Assembly: GCA_014238415.1 (NCBI GenBank)
Contig: JABABA010000003.1
Location: 124,001-188,000, forward strand
DNA length: 64,000 nt
Reading direction: 5' to 3'
Origin: Planctomycetota bacterium
Lineage (GTDB): Bacteria > Planctomycetota > UBA1135 > GCA-002686595
Part shown: positions 42,048 to 50,899 of the stretch, in pieces
How positions within the stretch are numbered: the stretch's first letter is position 1
Layout of the letters: each line of letters starts with the position of its first letter
The notes under the pieces: generated by a model
Databases searched by the model: none
The model's input: only the letters and a program-made list of their open reading frames with translations
Told to the model about the DNA's origin: nothing
Made by a program: the position numbers and the translations under genes

Positions 42048-43196
42048 TCACCTCACCTTGAGCAAGGCCAAACTGGTCAATGCCGCGAGGGCAGCCACCA
42101 GCCAAAGACGAACGACCACGGTTACCTCGTGGATCGCACCCGTAGGAGAGCGCCGAAAGAGACCCCCTTCAAGATTGAAGGCATGGTGCAAGGGCGCAAT
42201 CGTGAAAATCCGCTTGCCTCCGCTGATTCTGAAGTAGACCCGCTGCAGCGCGGTGGAACCCAACTCCGCAAAGGGCACCAGAGCGATCAGAGGCAACACC
42301 AGTTCTTGCTTGCTGACCAAAGCCATCCATCCGAGCAAGCCGCCCAGGGGCAATGAACCAGAATCCCCCATGAAGACTCGTGCGGGAAAAGCATTGAACC
42401 ACAAGAACCCCGCGCAGGATCCCACCAGAGCTCCCCCCATGACGCTCATCTCAGCAGCCTCGGGCACATAGGTCAGACCGAGATAGTCGGTCCAGTCCCA
42501 ACGCCCCATCACATAGCAGAAAACCGCAAGAGCGCCCCCCGCAATCATGGTGCAGCCGGCGGCCAGACCGTCCATTCCGTCGGTGATGTTGACTGCGTTC
42601 GCCGTACCCGCCACCACCAGCCAGCCAACAATCACGAAGATCCCCATGCCGAACACATCATGGCCCAGATCAATTGACCAACCCTTGAAGAAGGGGGGAT
42701 ACATAGCCAGCAGGTTGTAGCGCCCGGACACATGGGCGGTCCAAGCCATGGCGGCCACGACCAACCCCGCCACTACCAATTGTCCCAACAGCTTGCTCTT
42801 CTCGCTCAAACCATCGCTGCCGCGCACAGTCAGCTTGAGAAAGTCATCCACAAAGCCCACGGCTCCCAAGCCCGCCACCAAGACGAGCCCCAGAATCACA
42901 TGCACATTGTCCAAGCGACACCACAGCAAAGTGGTACACAACAAAGATGCCACCAGGAAAGACCCACCCATGGTCGGGGTCCCCATCTTGCCCGCGGCCC
43001 GGGAGTGAGTAGCTAGAGCATCAGAATCGCTCTTGCTCACGTCTTCGCGAATGCGGTGACGTTCGAGCCAGGCGATCGCCGGACCCCCCATCAGAAGCGC
43101 CAGGCCAAAACCGGTCAGCACGGCCATTGCACCGCGAAAGCTGATATAGCGGAAGAGCCCAAGCCCCGCGTACTCGTGCATCAGGATGTAGAGCAT
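42048..43196 (-). CDS. mraY: Phospho-MurNAc-pentapeptide translocase MraY
   Basis: Makes lipid I on the inner membrane. 382 residues, ten helices. Signatures: KMGTPTMGG (motif near the nucleotide site), GAVGFVDDFLKL (the Asp-Asp metal site), ANAVNITDGMDGLAAG, FMGDSGSLPLGG and the His-rich LHHAFNLEGGLF. ATG overlaps the murF stop (TGATG). The next gene after it is ftsW; murD, which usually follows mraY, is absent. Confidence 0.94.
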   Translation of the reverse strand: MLYILMHEYAGLGLFRYISFRGAMAVLTGFGLALLMGGPAIAWLERHRIREDVSKSDSDALATHSRAAGKMGTPTMGGSFLVASLLCTTLLWCRLDNVHVILGLVLVAGLGAVGFVDDFLKLTVRGSDGLSEKSKLLGQLVVAGLVVAAMAWTAHVSGRYNLLAMYPPFFKGWSIDLGHDVFGMGIFVIVGWLVVAGTANAVNITDGMDGLAAGCTMIAGGALAVFCYVMGRWDWTDYLGLTYVPEAAEMSVMGGALVGSCAGFLWFNAFPARVFMGDSGSLPLGGLLGWMALVSKQELVLPLIALVPFAELGSTALQRVYFRISGGKRIFTIAPLHHAFNLEGGLFRRSPTGAIHEVTVVVRLWLVAALAALTSLALLKVR

Positions 43197-44614
43197 CAGG
43201 CCTGCGCGAGCTGCGCTGCCCCCCTGGCGGCTTGCAAGTCCGAGACGAGTTGATCCAGGTGAGCACCACGGCTGCCCTTGAACAGCACCGTGTCGCCCGG
43301 GTGGAGTTGTGCGGGCAGAGCCACGCGCGCCTGCTCAAGATCAGCGAAGTAGCACACACTGGCGGGGTCCATGCCTGCAGCCAGGGCGCCCTCATGGGTG
43401 TCCTGCACCTTTGGTCCAATGAGAATCAAGCGCTCAAGGCCAGCCTGGGCCAGATCCCGCCCCAGGTCCCGGTGCAATTCCCGGGAAGCCACGCCCAACT
43501 CGTTCATATCCCCCATCACCAGCACCCGAGGGGCACCGCCTTCCATTCCCGCCAAGACGCGCAGTGCAGCACGCATGGAACCTGGATTGGAGTTATAGGT
43601 TTCGTCAATCAGGCGCATGCCCCCGACTTCAGTCTGCTCACCTCGACCGGGACTTGCAGCCACTGCAGGCAGGCCCACAAGCAGTTCATCCAGCTCCAGG
43701 CCCAGACCCAGGCCTGCGCAGAGGGCTGCCAGGACGTTCTGCACCTGGTGATGACCCAGAAGAGGTACGCGCACCTGACGGGGCTGGGCAATCAGGTCTC
43801 CAGCCAAGGTGAATACCGAGCAGCCTTCGTGGAACACGAGGTCTCGGGCAATCAAATCGCCCTCATCTCCAAGGCCAAAGGTCAGTACGCGGGCGCGGGT
43901 CAGACGGCGCATTCGATTTGTGCGGGAACACTGGGCATTGAGAACACAGAAGCCGTCCGGGCCCAGCGATGCGGGCAGAGCGCTCTTTTCCACAGCCACC
44001 CCGTCCTCATCATCCAGTCCCTCTAGATGACTTGGCCCCACATTGGTCACGATGGCGCTGGTGGGTTGAGCCAGACGACAAAGGTTCGCAATCTCGCCCT
44101 TGCCGTTGGTGCCCATCTCAAGGATGAGCACATCGGTTTCGGGATCACACCTGAGCAGGGTGTGGGGCACACCGATGTCGTTGTTGAAGGAAGCAGGGGA
44201 AGCACTCGGGGTGAGGGAAGTACTCTCGAGCAGTTGCAGAAGAATCTGCTTGGTACTGGTCTTGCCGCAGGATCCGGTGATGCCCAGCACATGTACATCC
44301 TGGCGCAGACGATAGGCGGCTCCGATTTCTCCCAGAGCCCGGCGGGGGTTGGCGCAGATCAGAACAGACACGGACTCAGGCAATTCCGGCACCTCGCCCC
44401 CTTCACGCAGCAAGACAGCCGAAGCACCCGCCTGAACAGCTTGAGCAACAAATGCCTGACCATCAAAACTCGGTCCGCGTAGAGCCAGGAACAGGTCTCC
44501 TGCGCGGATCGAGCGGGTGTCGGTGGAAATGCCCCCCAGGTCCATGCGCTCTGGCCCACGTACAAGACGCGCACCGCTGGCTTGAAGTACCAGATCCAGG
44601 GTCAGGTGCGGCAA
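43196..44614 (-). CDS. murF: UDP-MurNAc-tripeptide-D-alanyl-D-alanine ligase MurF
   Basis: Adds D-Ala-D-Ala. 472 residues. UDP-side RSIRAGDLFLALRGPSFDGQAF, ATP loop ITGSCGKTSTKQI (usually GSNGKTTTKE; the first T is Ser), NNDIGVPHTLL, MGTNGKGEI, and GGMRLIDETYNSNPGSMRAAL (MurF signature). It starts TTG at 44614, overlapping the murE end by 13 nt; a GGAGG 7 nt upstream of this TTG decides the start. Confidence 0.93.
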   Translation of the reverse strand: MPHLTLDLVLQASGARLVRGPERMDLGGISTDTRSIRAGDLFLALRGPSFDGQAFVAQAVQAGASAVLLREGGEVPELPESVSVLICANPRRALGEIGAAYRLRQDVHVLGITGSCGKTSTKQILLQLLESTSLTPSASPASFNNDIGVPHTLLRCDPETDVLILEMGTNGKGEIANLCRLAQPTSAIVTNVGPSHLEGLDDEDGVAVEKSALPASLGPDGFCVLNAQCSRTNRMRRLTRARVLTFGLGDEGDLIARDLVFHEGCSVFTLAGDLIAQPRQVRVPLLGHHQVQNVLAALCAGLGLGLELDELLVGLPAVAASPGRGEQTEVGGMRLIDETYNSNPGSMRAALRVLAGMEGGAPRVLVMGDMNELGVASRELHRDLGRDLAQAGLERLILIGPKVQDTHEGALAAGMDPASVCYFADLEQARVALPAQLHPGDTVLFKGSRGAHLDQLVSDLQAARGAAQLAQA

Positions 44615-46128
44615 GACATGTCCTCCTGCAATATCTCTCGAATCAAGGCCCGGTCATCGAAGTCGCGCGCGCCCTCCGCATCCACCTGTTTGGTTTCGTG
44701 CCCCTTGCCCGCCACCAGCACGGTGTTGCGCGCATCGGAGAGGATTTCCGGTGCCAGGGCCGCTCGGATCGCGCGCTCCCGATCCAGGTCAATCTCTACG
44801 CTGCAGGCGCTGTTATCTATGCCAGAGCAGATGCTCTGGGCGATCGCTTCGGGATCCTCCGAACGTGGATTGTCATTGGTGACGATCAGATGATCCGCCT
44901 GCTGACTCGCCACCCTCCCCATCAGAGGACGCTTGCCCTCGTCGCGCTCACCACCACACCCAAAAACACAGACCAGGCGTCCGCCTGCTGGCTGGGATGC
45001 GCGTAGAGCCCCAAGGGCCTGGCCCAGAGCGTCCGGGGTATGCGCGTAGTCCACCACCACTCGAGCACGTGAGGAGACACCCCCATGAAGAGGGTCGCCG
45101 CCAGCCCCAAGGACTTCCATTCGTCCTGGGGCTGACGTGCAGGAAGCAAGACTGGCCAGCGCGTGATCCAACCTCACTCCCGCGACAAGCGCGCAACCAA
45201 GTGCCGCCAGTGCGTTTTCCACATTGAAACGACCAAACAGAGGAAGACAAATTTTCTGTTCAGAGATCCCCATCCCTTGAACGCAGAAAGTAATTCCCTG
45301 CTGAGTCGCTTGCAGCGCGTACGCGCAAAGGTCGGCACGCTGTCGCGTGCTGGTTGTCAGGATTTCGGCACCGCGCTCACGGGCCAAAGCAGAAAAACTC
45401 GGCCACGCGTGGTCGTCCAGATTCCCAATGGCCCGTGCACCCGGCTTGAGAGCGGTGAACAAACGGCCCTTGGCCGCCTGATATGCCCCCATGTCTCCGT
45501 GGTAGTCCAAGTGTTCGCGGGTCAAGTTGGTGAATACCGCAGCGTCGAAGATCAGACCCGCGTGACGCTCCTGCACCAGAGCGTGCGAACTGAGTTCCAG
45601 GATCAAGCAATCACCACCCAAGTCTCGGTGCCTGGCCGCGAGGTCGACCAGAACGGGTGCAGCGGGGGTGGTGTGACTGGCCGGCAGCCAGGTGTCGTTG
45701 GCCAGACGATGACCGGCGGTGCCCAGGACTCCCGGGCGCATTCCATTCTGTCGAAGGATATGGGCCACCAGATGGGCGGTGGTGGTCTTGCCGTTGGTGC
45801 CGGTGATACCGATCACGGTCATGTCCCGCGCCGGGTGATCAGCCAGCAGGTGACAGGCCTCTCCAAGAGCCGCGGTTGGATGGGGATGAATCCACTGGAC
45901 AGGAGCGTGCGTGGCGTCGAGAAGGCAATCGCTCAAGACCGCCTCAGCACCGTTGCGCCGGGCGTCCTTGACAAACCGCTGGCGCTCGACCTGGCTGTCC
46001 GAAAGGGCTGCGAAGATATGACCTGGGGCAATCTGGCGCGAGTCCAGCTGGGCCGCGGACACCTCGGGATCCGTACCACCTGAGTGCAACACACCGCCGA
46101 TGGCCTCGACAACCTTGGAGAGCCTCAT
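44602..46128 (-). CDS. murE: UDP-MurNAc-L-Ala-D-Glu:meso-diaminopimelate ligase MurE
   Basis: Adds the third stem residue. 508 residues. ATP loop ITGTNGKTTTAHL, a DSRQIAPGHIFAAL start, ILELSSHALVQER, TNLTREHLDYHGDM, then GRFNVENALAALG and VVVDYAHTPDAL. The amino-acid-selecting motif is NDNPRSEDP, i.e. DNPR, which in well-studied MurE proteins marks meso-diaminopimelate rather than Lys, so the wall is probably of the A2pm type. ATGA overlap with ftsI; 13-nt overlap with murF. Confidence 0.93.
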   Translation of the reverse strand: MRLSKVVEAIGGVLHSGGTDPEVSAAQLDSRQIAPGHIFAALSDSQVERQRFVKDARRNGAEAVLSDCLLDATHAPVQWIHPHPTAALGEACHLLADHPARDMTVIGITGTNGKTTTAHLVAHILRQNGMRPGVLGTAGHRLANDTWLPASHTTPAAPVLVDLAARHRDLGGDCLILELSSHALVQERHAGLIFDAAVFTNLTREHLDYHGDMGAYQAAKGRLFTALKPGARAIGNLDDHAWPSFSALARERGAEILTTSTRQRADLCAYALQATQQGITFCVQGMGISEQKICLPLFGRFNVENALAALGCALVAGVRLDHALASLASCTSAPGRMEVLGAGGDPLHGGVSSRARVVVDYAHTPDALGQALGALRASQPAGGRLVCVFGCGGERDEGKRPLMGRVASQQADHLIVTNDNPRSEDPEAIAQSICSGIDNSACSVEIDLDRERAIRAALAPEILSDARNTVLVAGKGHETKQVDAEGARDFDDRALIREILQEDMSCRT

Positions 46129-48698
46129 CGGATCTGCCTCCAGGGCTGTTCGTACAAGTCAAAATCCTCGACGATCAAGTACTCGGGCCCGGGCCGGGGC
46201 TGATCACGTTCGCGGTCCAGCGAGAAAGCCTGACGCAAGAGGCGCACCGCAGCTGGGCCCGCCGCATCGGCCCCGTAGCGGGACCCCTTGCCGCGCTCGT
46301 CCACAACCACCAGCACCAGCACCATTGGACCGTCCTGAGTCAAGCGACCCAAGAGGCACATGGATGAGGTGTAGCAGGAGTAGTCATGGGAGCGTTTGCC
46401 CCGCAGGGTGCGGAAGCAGGAACTCGAACAGGAGCTGCCTTCTTGGCGATGATGCAATTGGTGTTCCGCTTCCAGGTGGGAGCAGGGCACGCCCTCTTCC
46501 TTTTCGGTGGTGCCGGTCTTGCTCCCGAACCACGCAAACTCATCCAGGGCACCGCCGCCCACCACGCGCGCGCCGGTACCGCTCATGGCACCCATCCGCA
46601 TCATGGCCAGAGTCTGCTGGCAGGCCTTGGATGAAAGCACACGCACTTCAGCTTCGGGCTCAATGGGCCAACGCTTGCTTCCTTGGCTCACCTCACGCAC
46701 CATGCGCAGGGGCCGGTAGCCACCACCCCGGGCGATCGTGGCCAGGGCACCCGCCTGCTGCCAAAGGGTTACCAAGGTCTCGTGACCAAAAGAAACTGAA
46801 GCGTGTGTGTAGGTCGGACTCCAGCTACCTTTTACCAAAGGTGGCAAGAAACCCGCCGACTCGGGGCCCAGCCCCGCGCCCGGAACCCGGCCCAGCCCAC
46901 ATCCCACAAGCGCGCGGCGGAAGACCCGCGGCTCGATGCGACGTCCGATTTGCACCATTACCGCGTTGACCGAACGAGAGAGTGCTTCAGCTGCACTGAT
47001 GGAATAATCCTGGGGAGCCCCCTGGGCCTCACGAATCCTCCGTCGGGCACGGCCATCCAGCAGCAGGATGCCATCAGGTGCATAGGTACGGAACATCTCA
47101 TCGTGACGCACCACACCAGCGTCCAGGGCGATGGCCATCACCAAGGGCTTCATAATTGAGCCGGGTGTAAAACGAAACTGGGTTGGAGCGAACCCGCTGA
47201 CCGCATAGGAAGACTCAGAGCCCACCGCCAGCACATCGCCACTCTCCACATCAAGGACAATGCCCATGATCCTGGCAGCTTCAGTGCGCTGAAGAGTTTC
47301 GCTCAATTCCCTATGCAGTGCCTGCTGCAGATCAGCCCGCAGGGTGCTGACCACCGAAGGAGGAGCCACCGCCGGGCTTGCGTCCCGATAGAAATCAGGC
47401 AGGCCGCCCTGTTCGCGCCAGGCACGCGCTCGATCCCGGGCCACGCTGCGGCGATCGCGCACATAAGTGCGGCTAACCTGCTCAATGCGATCCTGCCAAA
47501 GTGGCTGGGCCAACAACCGGCCCGCCAGATACTCCAGCCCGGACCAGGGCCGGGCGTTGTTCTCCAGGTCGTAGCGCCGCGCTTCCAACGGATCCAAGAA
47601 ACCGCTCCAGGGCAGGAGCCAGGGCTCTTGGTGTCGTTCGCGCCTGGCCCATTTGATCGCATTTTTCGAACCTTGAGTTCCCCAGTGGCCGAGCACAGCA
47701 AAGGAGTCCGGCAACGAATCTTTAGGTCGGGGCTCACCCATGGGCACCGTGGCATCCCCTTCCGCACTGGTTGTGTGGCGACGCTCCAACAAAGACGACA
47801 GGCTGAGCTGCCAAGAGTAGATACGCTCCTCCGCCATCCACTCTTTGATGGTGGCAGCGCTAACGGGATTCACCCCATGGACCACCACGCGGTGCTCGGT
47901 GGGCATCCACTCAGCCCACAGGGCGTCGCGCAGCATGAGAGCTTGATCCCCAGAGATTTGACGGCGAAGCTTGCTCGCGAGCGCCGGAGGCAGAGCCTCA
48001 AGTTCCACCCTGTTGTCCTCATCCAACAGCCCGAGAGTTTGACCGATGCCATTCAGAAGATGCTTGGTCCAGCGCTCGGGATGGCCCACGCCTCCCTTTC
48101 CCAGAGCTTCCATGCGCTGCGCTTCGGCCAAGAGCAGGGTCGGCGCCCAGGCCAGGGTGAAGTCGCCGCTGGCTTTGATGGACTGCACGGCGATGCCCTG
48201 CACCGGGCGCGACAAGAGACCTGCGCCCTCTCCAATCCAGCTCCTAAGCGATGCGGCCTTTTGCGCGCCAAAGCGCAGCATGTGCGGCTCTCTGGGGGCC
48301 AGCCAGCCGCCCTGGGACGCGACCCCCTCGGGCAGAATACGATCCATGACAGCCGCGGCGGGGACAAGACCTTGAGGCATCTGAGCAAAGGCCGCATTAT
48401 CGAGCAAGTTCGCCAGCCCCTTCGCAATGCGCCAGGGCGTGTGCACACGCAAGAGGGCGCGGGGCGAAACCGAAAGGGTGTAGACCTCCACCGACCGAGC
48501 CAGAGGCGCTCCATTTCGATCGAGCAGCCAAAAAGCTGGAGTCGGGGCTTCGGTGCGACGATCAGTGCTCGGCTGCTCTCCCGGTTCAAGCAGACACAAC
48601 CGCGTGGCCGCGCCGGCGACCAACACAAAGGCAAAGGCAAAGAAGACAAAAATAGGCGCCGGGTGCAAACCAGATACCGATTCAATTCTCTTGCTCAA
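46125..48698 (-). CDS. ftsI: Class B penicillin-binding protein (FtsI/PBP3-type) with a Cys/His-rich insert
   Basis: Septal transpeptidase. 857 residues, far longer than E. coli FtsI (588). N-terminal anchor (IFVFFAFAFVLVAGAATRLCLL), a long weakly conserved region to about 460, then the transpeptidase: PGSIMKPLV (Ser514, Lys517), SRSVNAV (SxN at 576-578) and GSKTGTTEK (KTGT at 727). Between KTGT and the closing strand PMVLVLVVVDE lies an insert of about 60 residues with Cys at 739, 757, 761, 775 and 781 plus a cluster of His. The start is TTG at 48698, overlapping the ftsL stop (TTGA), with GAGGGG 8 nt upstream. Alternative: PBP2-like with RodA, but dcw position argues for FtsI. Confidence 0.88.
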   Translation of the reverse strand: MSKRIESVSGLHPAPIFVFFAFAFVLVAGAATRLCLLEPGEQPSTDRRTEAPTPAFWLLDRNGAPLARSVEVYTLSVSPRALLRVHTPWRIAKGLANLLDNAAFAQMPQGLVPAAAVMDRILPEGVASQGGWLAPREPHMLRFGAQKAASLRSWIGEGAGLLSRPVQGIAVQSIKASGDFTLAWAPTLLLAEAQRMEALGKGGVGHPERWTKHLLNGIGQTLGLLDEDNRVELEALPPALASKLRRQISGDQALMLRDALWAEWMPTEHRVVVHGVNPVSAATIKEWMAEERIYSWQLSLSSLLERRHTTSAEGDATVPMGEPRPKDSLPDSFAVLGHWGTQGSKNAIKWARRERHQEPWLLPWSGFLDPLEARRYDLENNARPWSGLEYLAGRLLAQPLWQDRIEQVSRTYVRDRRSVARDRARAWREQGGLPDFYRDASPAVAPPSVVSTLRADLQQALHRELSETLQRTEAARIMGIVLDVESGDVLAVGSESSYAVSGFAPTQFRFTPGSIMKPLVMAIALDAGVVRHDEMFRTYAPDGILLLDGRARRRIREAQGAPQDYSISAAEALSRSVNAVMVQIGRRIEPRVFRRALVGCGLGRVPGAGLGPESAGFLPPLVKGSWSPTYTHASVSFGHETLVTLWQQAGALATIARGGGYRPLRMVREVSQGSKRWPIEPEAEVRVLSSKACQQTLAMMRMGAMSGTGARVVGGGALDEFAWFGSKTGTTEKEEGVPCSHLEAEHQLHHRQEGSSCSSSCFRTLRGKRSHDYSCYTSSMCLLGRLTQDGPMVLVLVVVDERGKGSRYGADAAGPAAVRLLRQAFSLDRERDQPRPGPEYLIVEDFDLYEQPWRQIR

Positions 48699-48931
48699 AG
48701 CTCTGACCCCTCTTTCATTGGATCTGCATTCCACTGTTCGCGGGCCGCCAATTCAATGCGCTCGTTCTCTTCTTCTAGATGGGCACGCTTGAGCTCAAAG
48801 GCTTCGCTCTCTTCAGTCAGTCGATCGAGCTCACCAGCGTCCTGATGAATCTTTGCCTGCAAAAAGGCAACACCAAGCCCTGCAGCCAGGACCAGGGTCG
48901 AACAAAAGAGAATCCCCAGGGCGCGCCTCAC
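48695..48931 (-). CDS. ftsL: FtsL-type division protein
   Basis: 78 residues. Short cytoplasmic start, one helix (LGILFCSTLVLAAGLGVAFLQ, 5-25), then a charged heptad-like coiled coil (GELDRLTEESEAFELKRAHL, EEENERIELAAREQW). FtsL sequences are poorly conserved; the assignment rests on shape and on position between rsmH and ftsI, the normal place. GTG start overlaps the rsmH stop (GTGA); its stop overlaps the ftsI TTG (TTGA). Confidence 0.75.
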   Translation of the reverse strand: MRRALGILFCSTLVLAAGLGVAFLQAKIHQDAGELDRLTEESEAFELKRAHLEEENERIELAAREQWNADPMKEGSEL

Positions 48932-49923
48932 TCTTGGGACTCTCCAGGCTGTGGATTGTCTGCTTGCCGCTCTCGCGCCTGCTGATCTGCGGCAGCCTCC
49001 TCTAGACTTGACTCCGGCTCCACGCCGATCCTCAGCGCGGCCCGAACGCGCGCACTGCGTGCCCGAGGATTACTGCGAATCTCCTCCCGGCTGGGCTGCA
49101 AGGGCCTCGGAGTGAGCAATTTCCAAGCACCACGCTTGGCACCATCGGCCATGAATCGCTTGACCACACCGTCCTCCCCGGAGTGGAAGGTAATCACACA
49201 CAAGACACCCCCCTCGGCCAGGAAGAGCTCAGCCCCGTCAAGGCCTGCGGTGAGTTCGTCTCCCTCTTCATTCACCGCCCGGCGCAAGGCCTGGAAGACC
49301 CTTGTGGCGGGATGCAGCTTGCCCCGGTGCCCCACAACCTGCTCTATCAGCATGGCCAGCCCCAGAGTTCGCCGGAAGGGCGTGGCCCGCCTAGCCCCGA
49401 CAATTGCCTTGGCAATGGCGCGTGAACGGGTTTCGCCTCCTTCGAAGTAGAACAGATCCGCCAGATCGCTCTCGTCCCAACGATTGATAATGTCCGCAGC
49501 AGTGCGCTCGCGGCTCGGATCCATGCGCATGTCCAAAGGTCCGTCCAGCTGAAAGGAAAACCCTCGGTCAGGCCGGTCGAGCTGGAAGGAGCTTGCGCCC
49601 ACATCCATCAGGAGCCCGGCCGGCCTCGCGACACGGAGCTTCCGCAACAAGCGCGGAAGTCCGGAGACCCTGCAGCACGCAATGCGCGCCCGATCTCCAA
49701 AGGGCGTCAGGCGCTCCCGAGCCACATCCAGGATCGCAGGATCCTGGTCCGTGCCAAGCACGGTGCAGTTTGGCAGTTCCTTCAGCAGCTGCACTGCATG
49801 CCCCCCGGCACCCAGTGTTGCATCCACGATCAGGCTCGAGTTTCCAGTGGCATCAACGCTACCCCCCAGCAGCTCCACCACTTCCCGAGCCATCACCGGG
49901 ATGTGCACATCGTCGTATCCCAT
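48928..49923 (-). CDS. rsmH: 16S rRNA (cytosine-N4) methyltransferase RsmH (MraW)
   Basis: Methylates C1402 of 16S rRNA. 331 residues from ATG 49923, with GGAAGG 5 nt upstream; TTG 49965 and GTG 49959 are also in frame but unsupported. MGYDDVHIPVMAREVVELL, SLIVDATLGAGGHAVQLLKE (SAM site), GTDQDPAIL, VDGLLMDVGASSFQLD-like central motif (GLLMDVGASSFQLDRPDRGFSF), and CVITFHSGEDGVVKRFM (usually SFHSLEDR) are diagnostic. Second gene of the dcw cluster. Confidence 0.92.
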   Translation of the reverse strand: MGYDDVHIPVMAREVVELLGGSVDATGNSSLIVDATLGAGGHAVQLLKELPNCTVLGTDQDPAILDVARERLTPFGDRARIACCRVSGLPRLLRKLRVARPAGLLMDVGASSFQLDRPDRGFSFQLDGPLDMRMDPSRERTAADIINRWDESDLADLFYFEGGETRSRAIAKAIVGARRATPFRRTLGLAMLIEQVVGHRGKLHPATRVFQALRRAVNEEGDELTAGLDGAELFLAEGGVLCVITFHSGEDGVVKRFMADGAKRGAWKLLTPRPLQPSREEIRSNPRARSARVRAALRIGVEPESSLEEAAADQQARERQADNPQPGESQE

Positions 49924-49961
49924 GGCAACCTTCCAGGGGTCCGGTTGGGCGGCTTGCACCC

Positions 49962-50486
49962 TCAACCCCCTTGCCCTCCAGGTTCTTCGGTACTGTTTGA
50001 ATTGAATTCTATAAAGGCCTTTTCACGATCCGCTTCATCGGCGTCCCAACGTTCTGCAGCCCAGATCTCAATTCGCTCCCCCACACCGACCTGGACCACA
50101 TCACGATCGATCCCAGCAATCTCGATCAGATGCGCTGGCAGCAGGAGTCGACCGGAGGCATCCAATGTGAAGTCATGTCCACTGCGCAACATGGCGCGTT
50201 GAAGGTTCCGATCTCCGCGCGAACCGTAGGTATCCATGTTGACCTTCGAAAGCGCCTGGCTATGCCCTTGTCTCGTGAACAGGTCAATGCAACCATCGAA
50301 TCCTCGCATGAGGACGCCTGCACGGTTGCCCTCCTCATCCAGAGGCAGCAAGGCCTGAAAACGCTTGGGCAGGAAGACTCGGTTCTTGGGATCCACCGGG
50401 TGGCGCGATTCACCGATGAACAGGGCCGGGACCTGCCCCTCGGAGCGCCCGTCCGCGCTCTGCCACTTTGCCCCACTTGATGCCAT
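49962..50486 (-). CDS. mraZ: Transcriptional regulator MraZ
   Basis: DNA-binding protein of the SpoVT-AbrB type that in other bacteria represses or activates its own dcw operon through repeats near the promoter. 174 residues from ATG 50486 (usual length about 145-150; extra residues are a 17-aa N-terminal extension and an acidic, Gly-rich end). Two MraZ repeats: GESRHPVDPKNRVFLPKRFQALL and MLRSGHDFTLDASGRLLLPAHL, the last containing the DxxGRIxLP motif. Three repeats resembling MraZ boxes are at 50502-50526. First gene of the cluster. Confidence 0.92.
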   Translation of the reverse strand: MASSGAKWQSADGRSEGQVPALFIGESRHPVDPKNRVFLPKRFQALLPLDEEGNRAGVLMRGFDGCIDLFTRQGHSQALSKVNMDTYGSRGDRNLQRAMLRSGHDFTLDASGRLLLPAHLIEIAGIDRDVVQVGVGERIEIWAAERWDADEADREKAFIEFNSNSTEEPGGQGG

Positions 50487-50501
50487 ATCACTATTCAACC
50501 C

Positions 50502-50526
50502 CCCCACTACCCCCCAGGCAACCCCT
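50502..50526 (-). promoter_or_regulatory. Likely MraZ operator: three box repeats at 10-bp spacing
   Basis: On the minus strand AGGGG (50526-50522), TGGGG (50516-50512) and TGGGG (50506-50502) recur with exactly 10 nt periodicity, 16 nt upstream of the mraZ ATG. MraZ of E. coli and Mycoplasma binds direct repeats of TGGGN separated by 5 nt, so this matches the known architecture (first box imperfect). Confidence 0.75.
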
Positions 50527-50899
50527 CGCCGTAGATTCGGCCAACTTGTCTCAGATTCGAGACGCACGGCCCGGGGGCCTCCCTGAGAGGGTCTACCGGA
50601 TATTGTGGGCGAAAGACAGGAACGAGGGCCGCAGCCCCAAGATCTGGGCATTGGACCTCCAGCTTGATCTTGGAGCTTATTTGACCAGCCAGACCCCCGG
50701 GGGCCCTTCCCATTCAACGCGACCTCTCTGGGCGGGAACGGCCCTTCTCGGGAGCCTCCTGGCAAGTTGACCCCCTCAGGAAAGATCCTGGAGGCGAGTA
50801 TCATCAATAGGAGCGCCAAGGTGGTGAGGGGCACCTTCAATCAAATCAAAGTCCCCAAAGCCGCCATCGTATGGTGCCCTGTCAGCCCGATCCTCCCCG
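50527..50899. other. Intergenic region between mraZ and the radical SAM gene (mostly promoter space)
   Basis: Divergent gap of about 370 nt beyond the MraZ boxes. It should contain both promoters. No tRNA, terminator or reliable promoter could be fixed; frames in it are short and unsupported. It contains a small inverted repeat (CCAGGATC/GATCCTGG near 50790). Confidence 0.4.

Noticed and set aside
46340-46552. A frameshift in ftsI creating the Cys-rich stretch
   Set aside because: Both other frames give no FVGF-like transpeptidase end, while the present frame continues into the VLVLVVVDE closing strand without a break.
49962-50840. A longer MraZ of 292 residues beginning at 50840
   Set aside because: The first 118 residues read through the MraZ boxes and intergenic region and resemble no MraZ; ATG 50486 gives the family fold.
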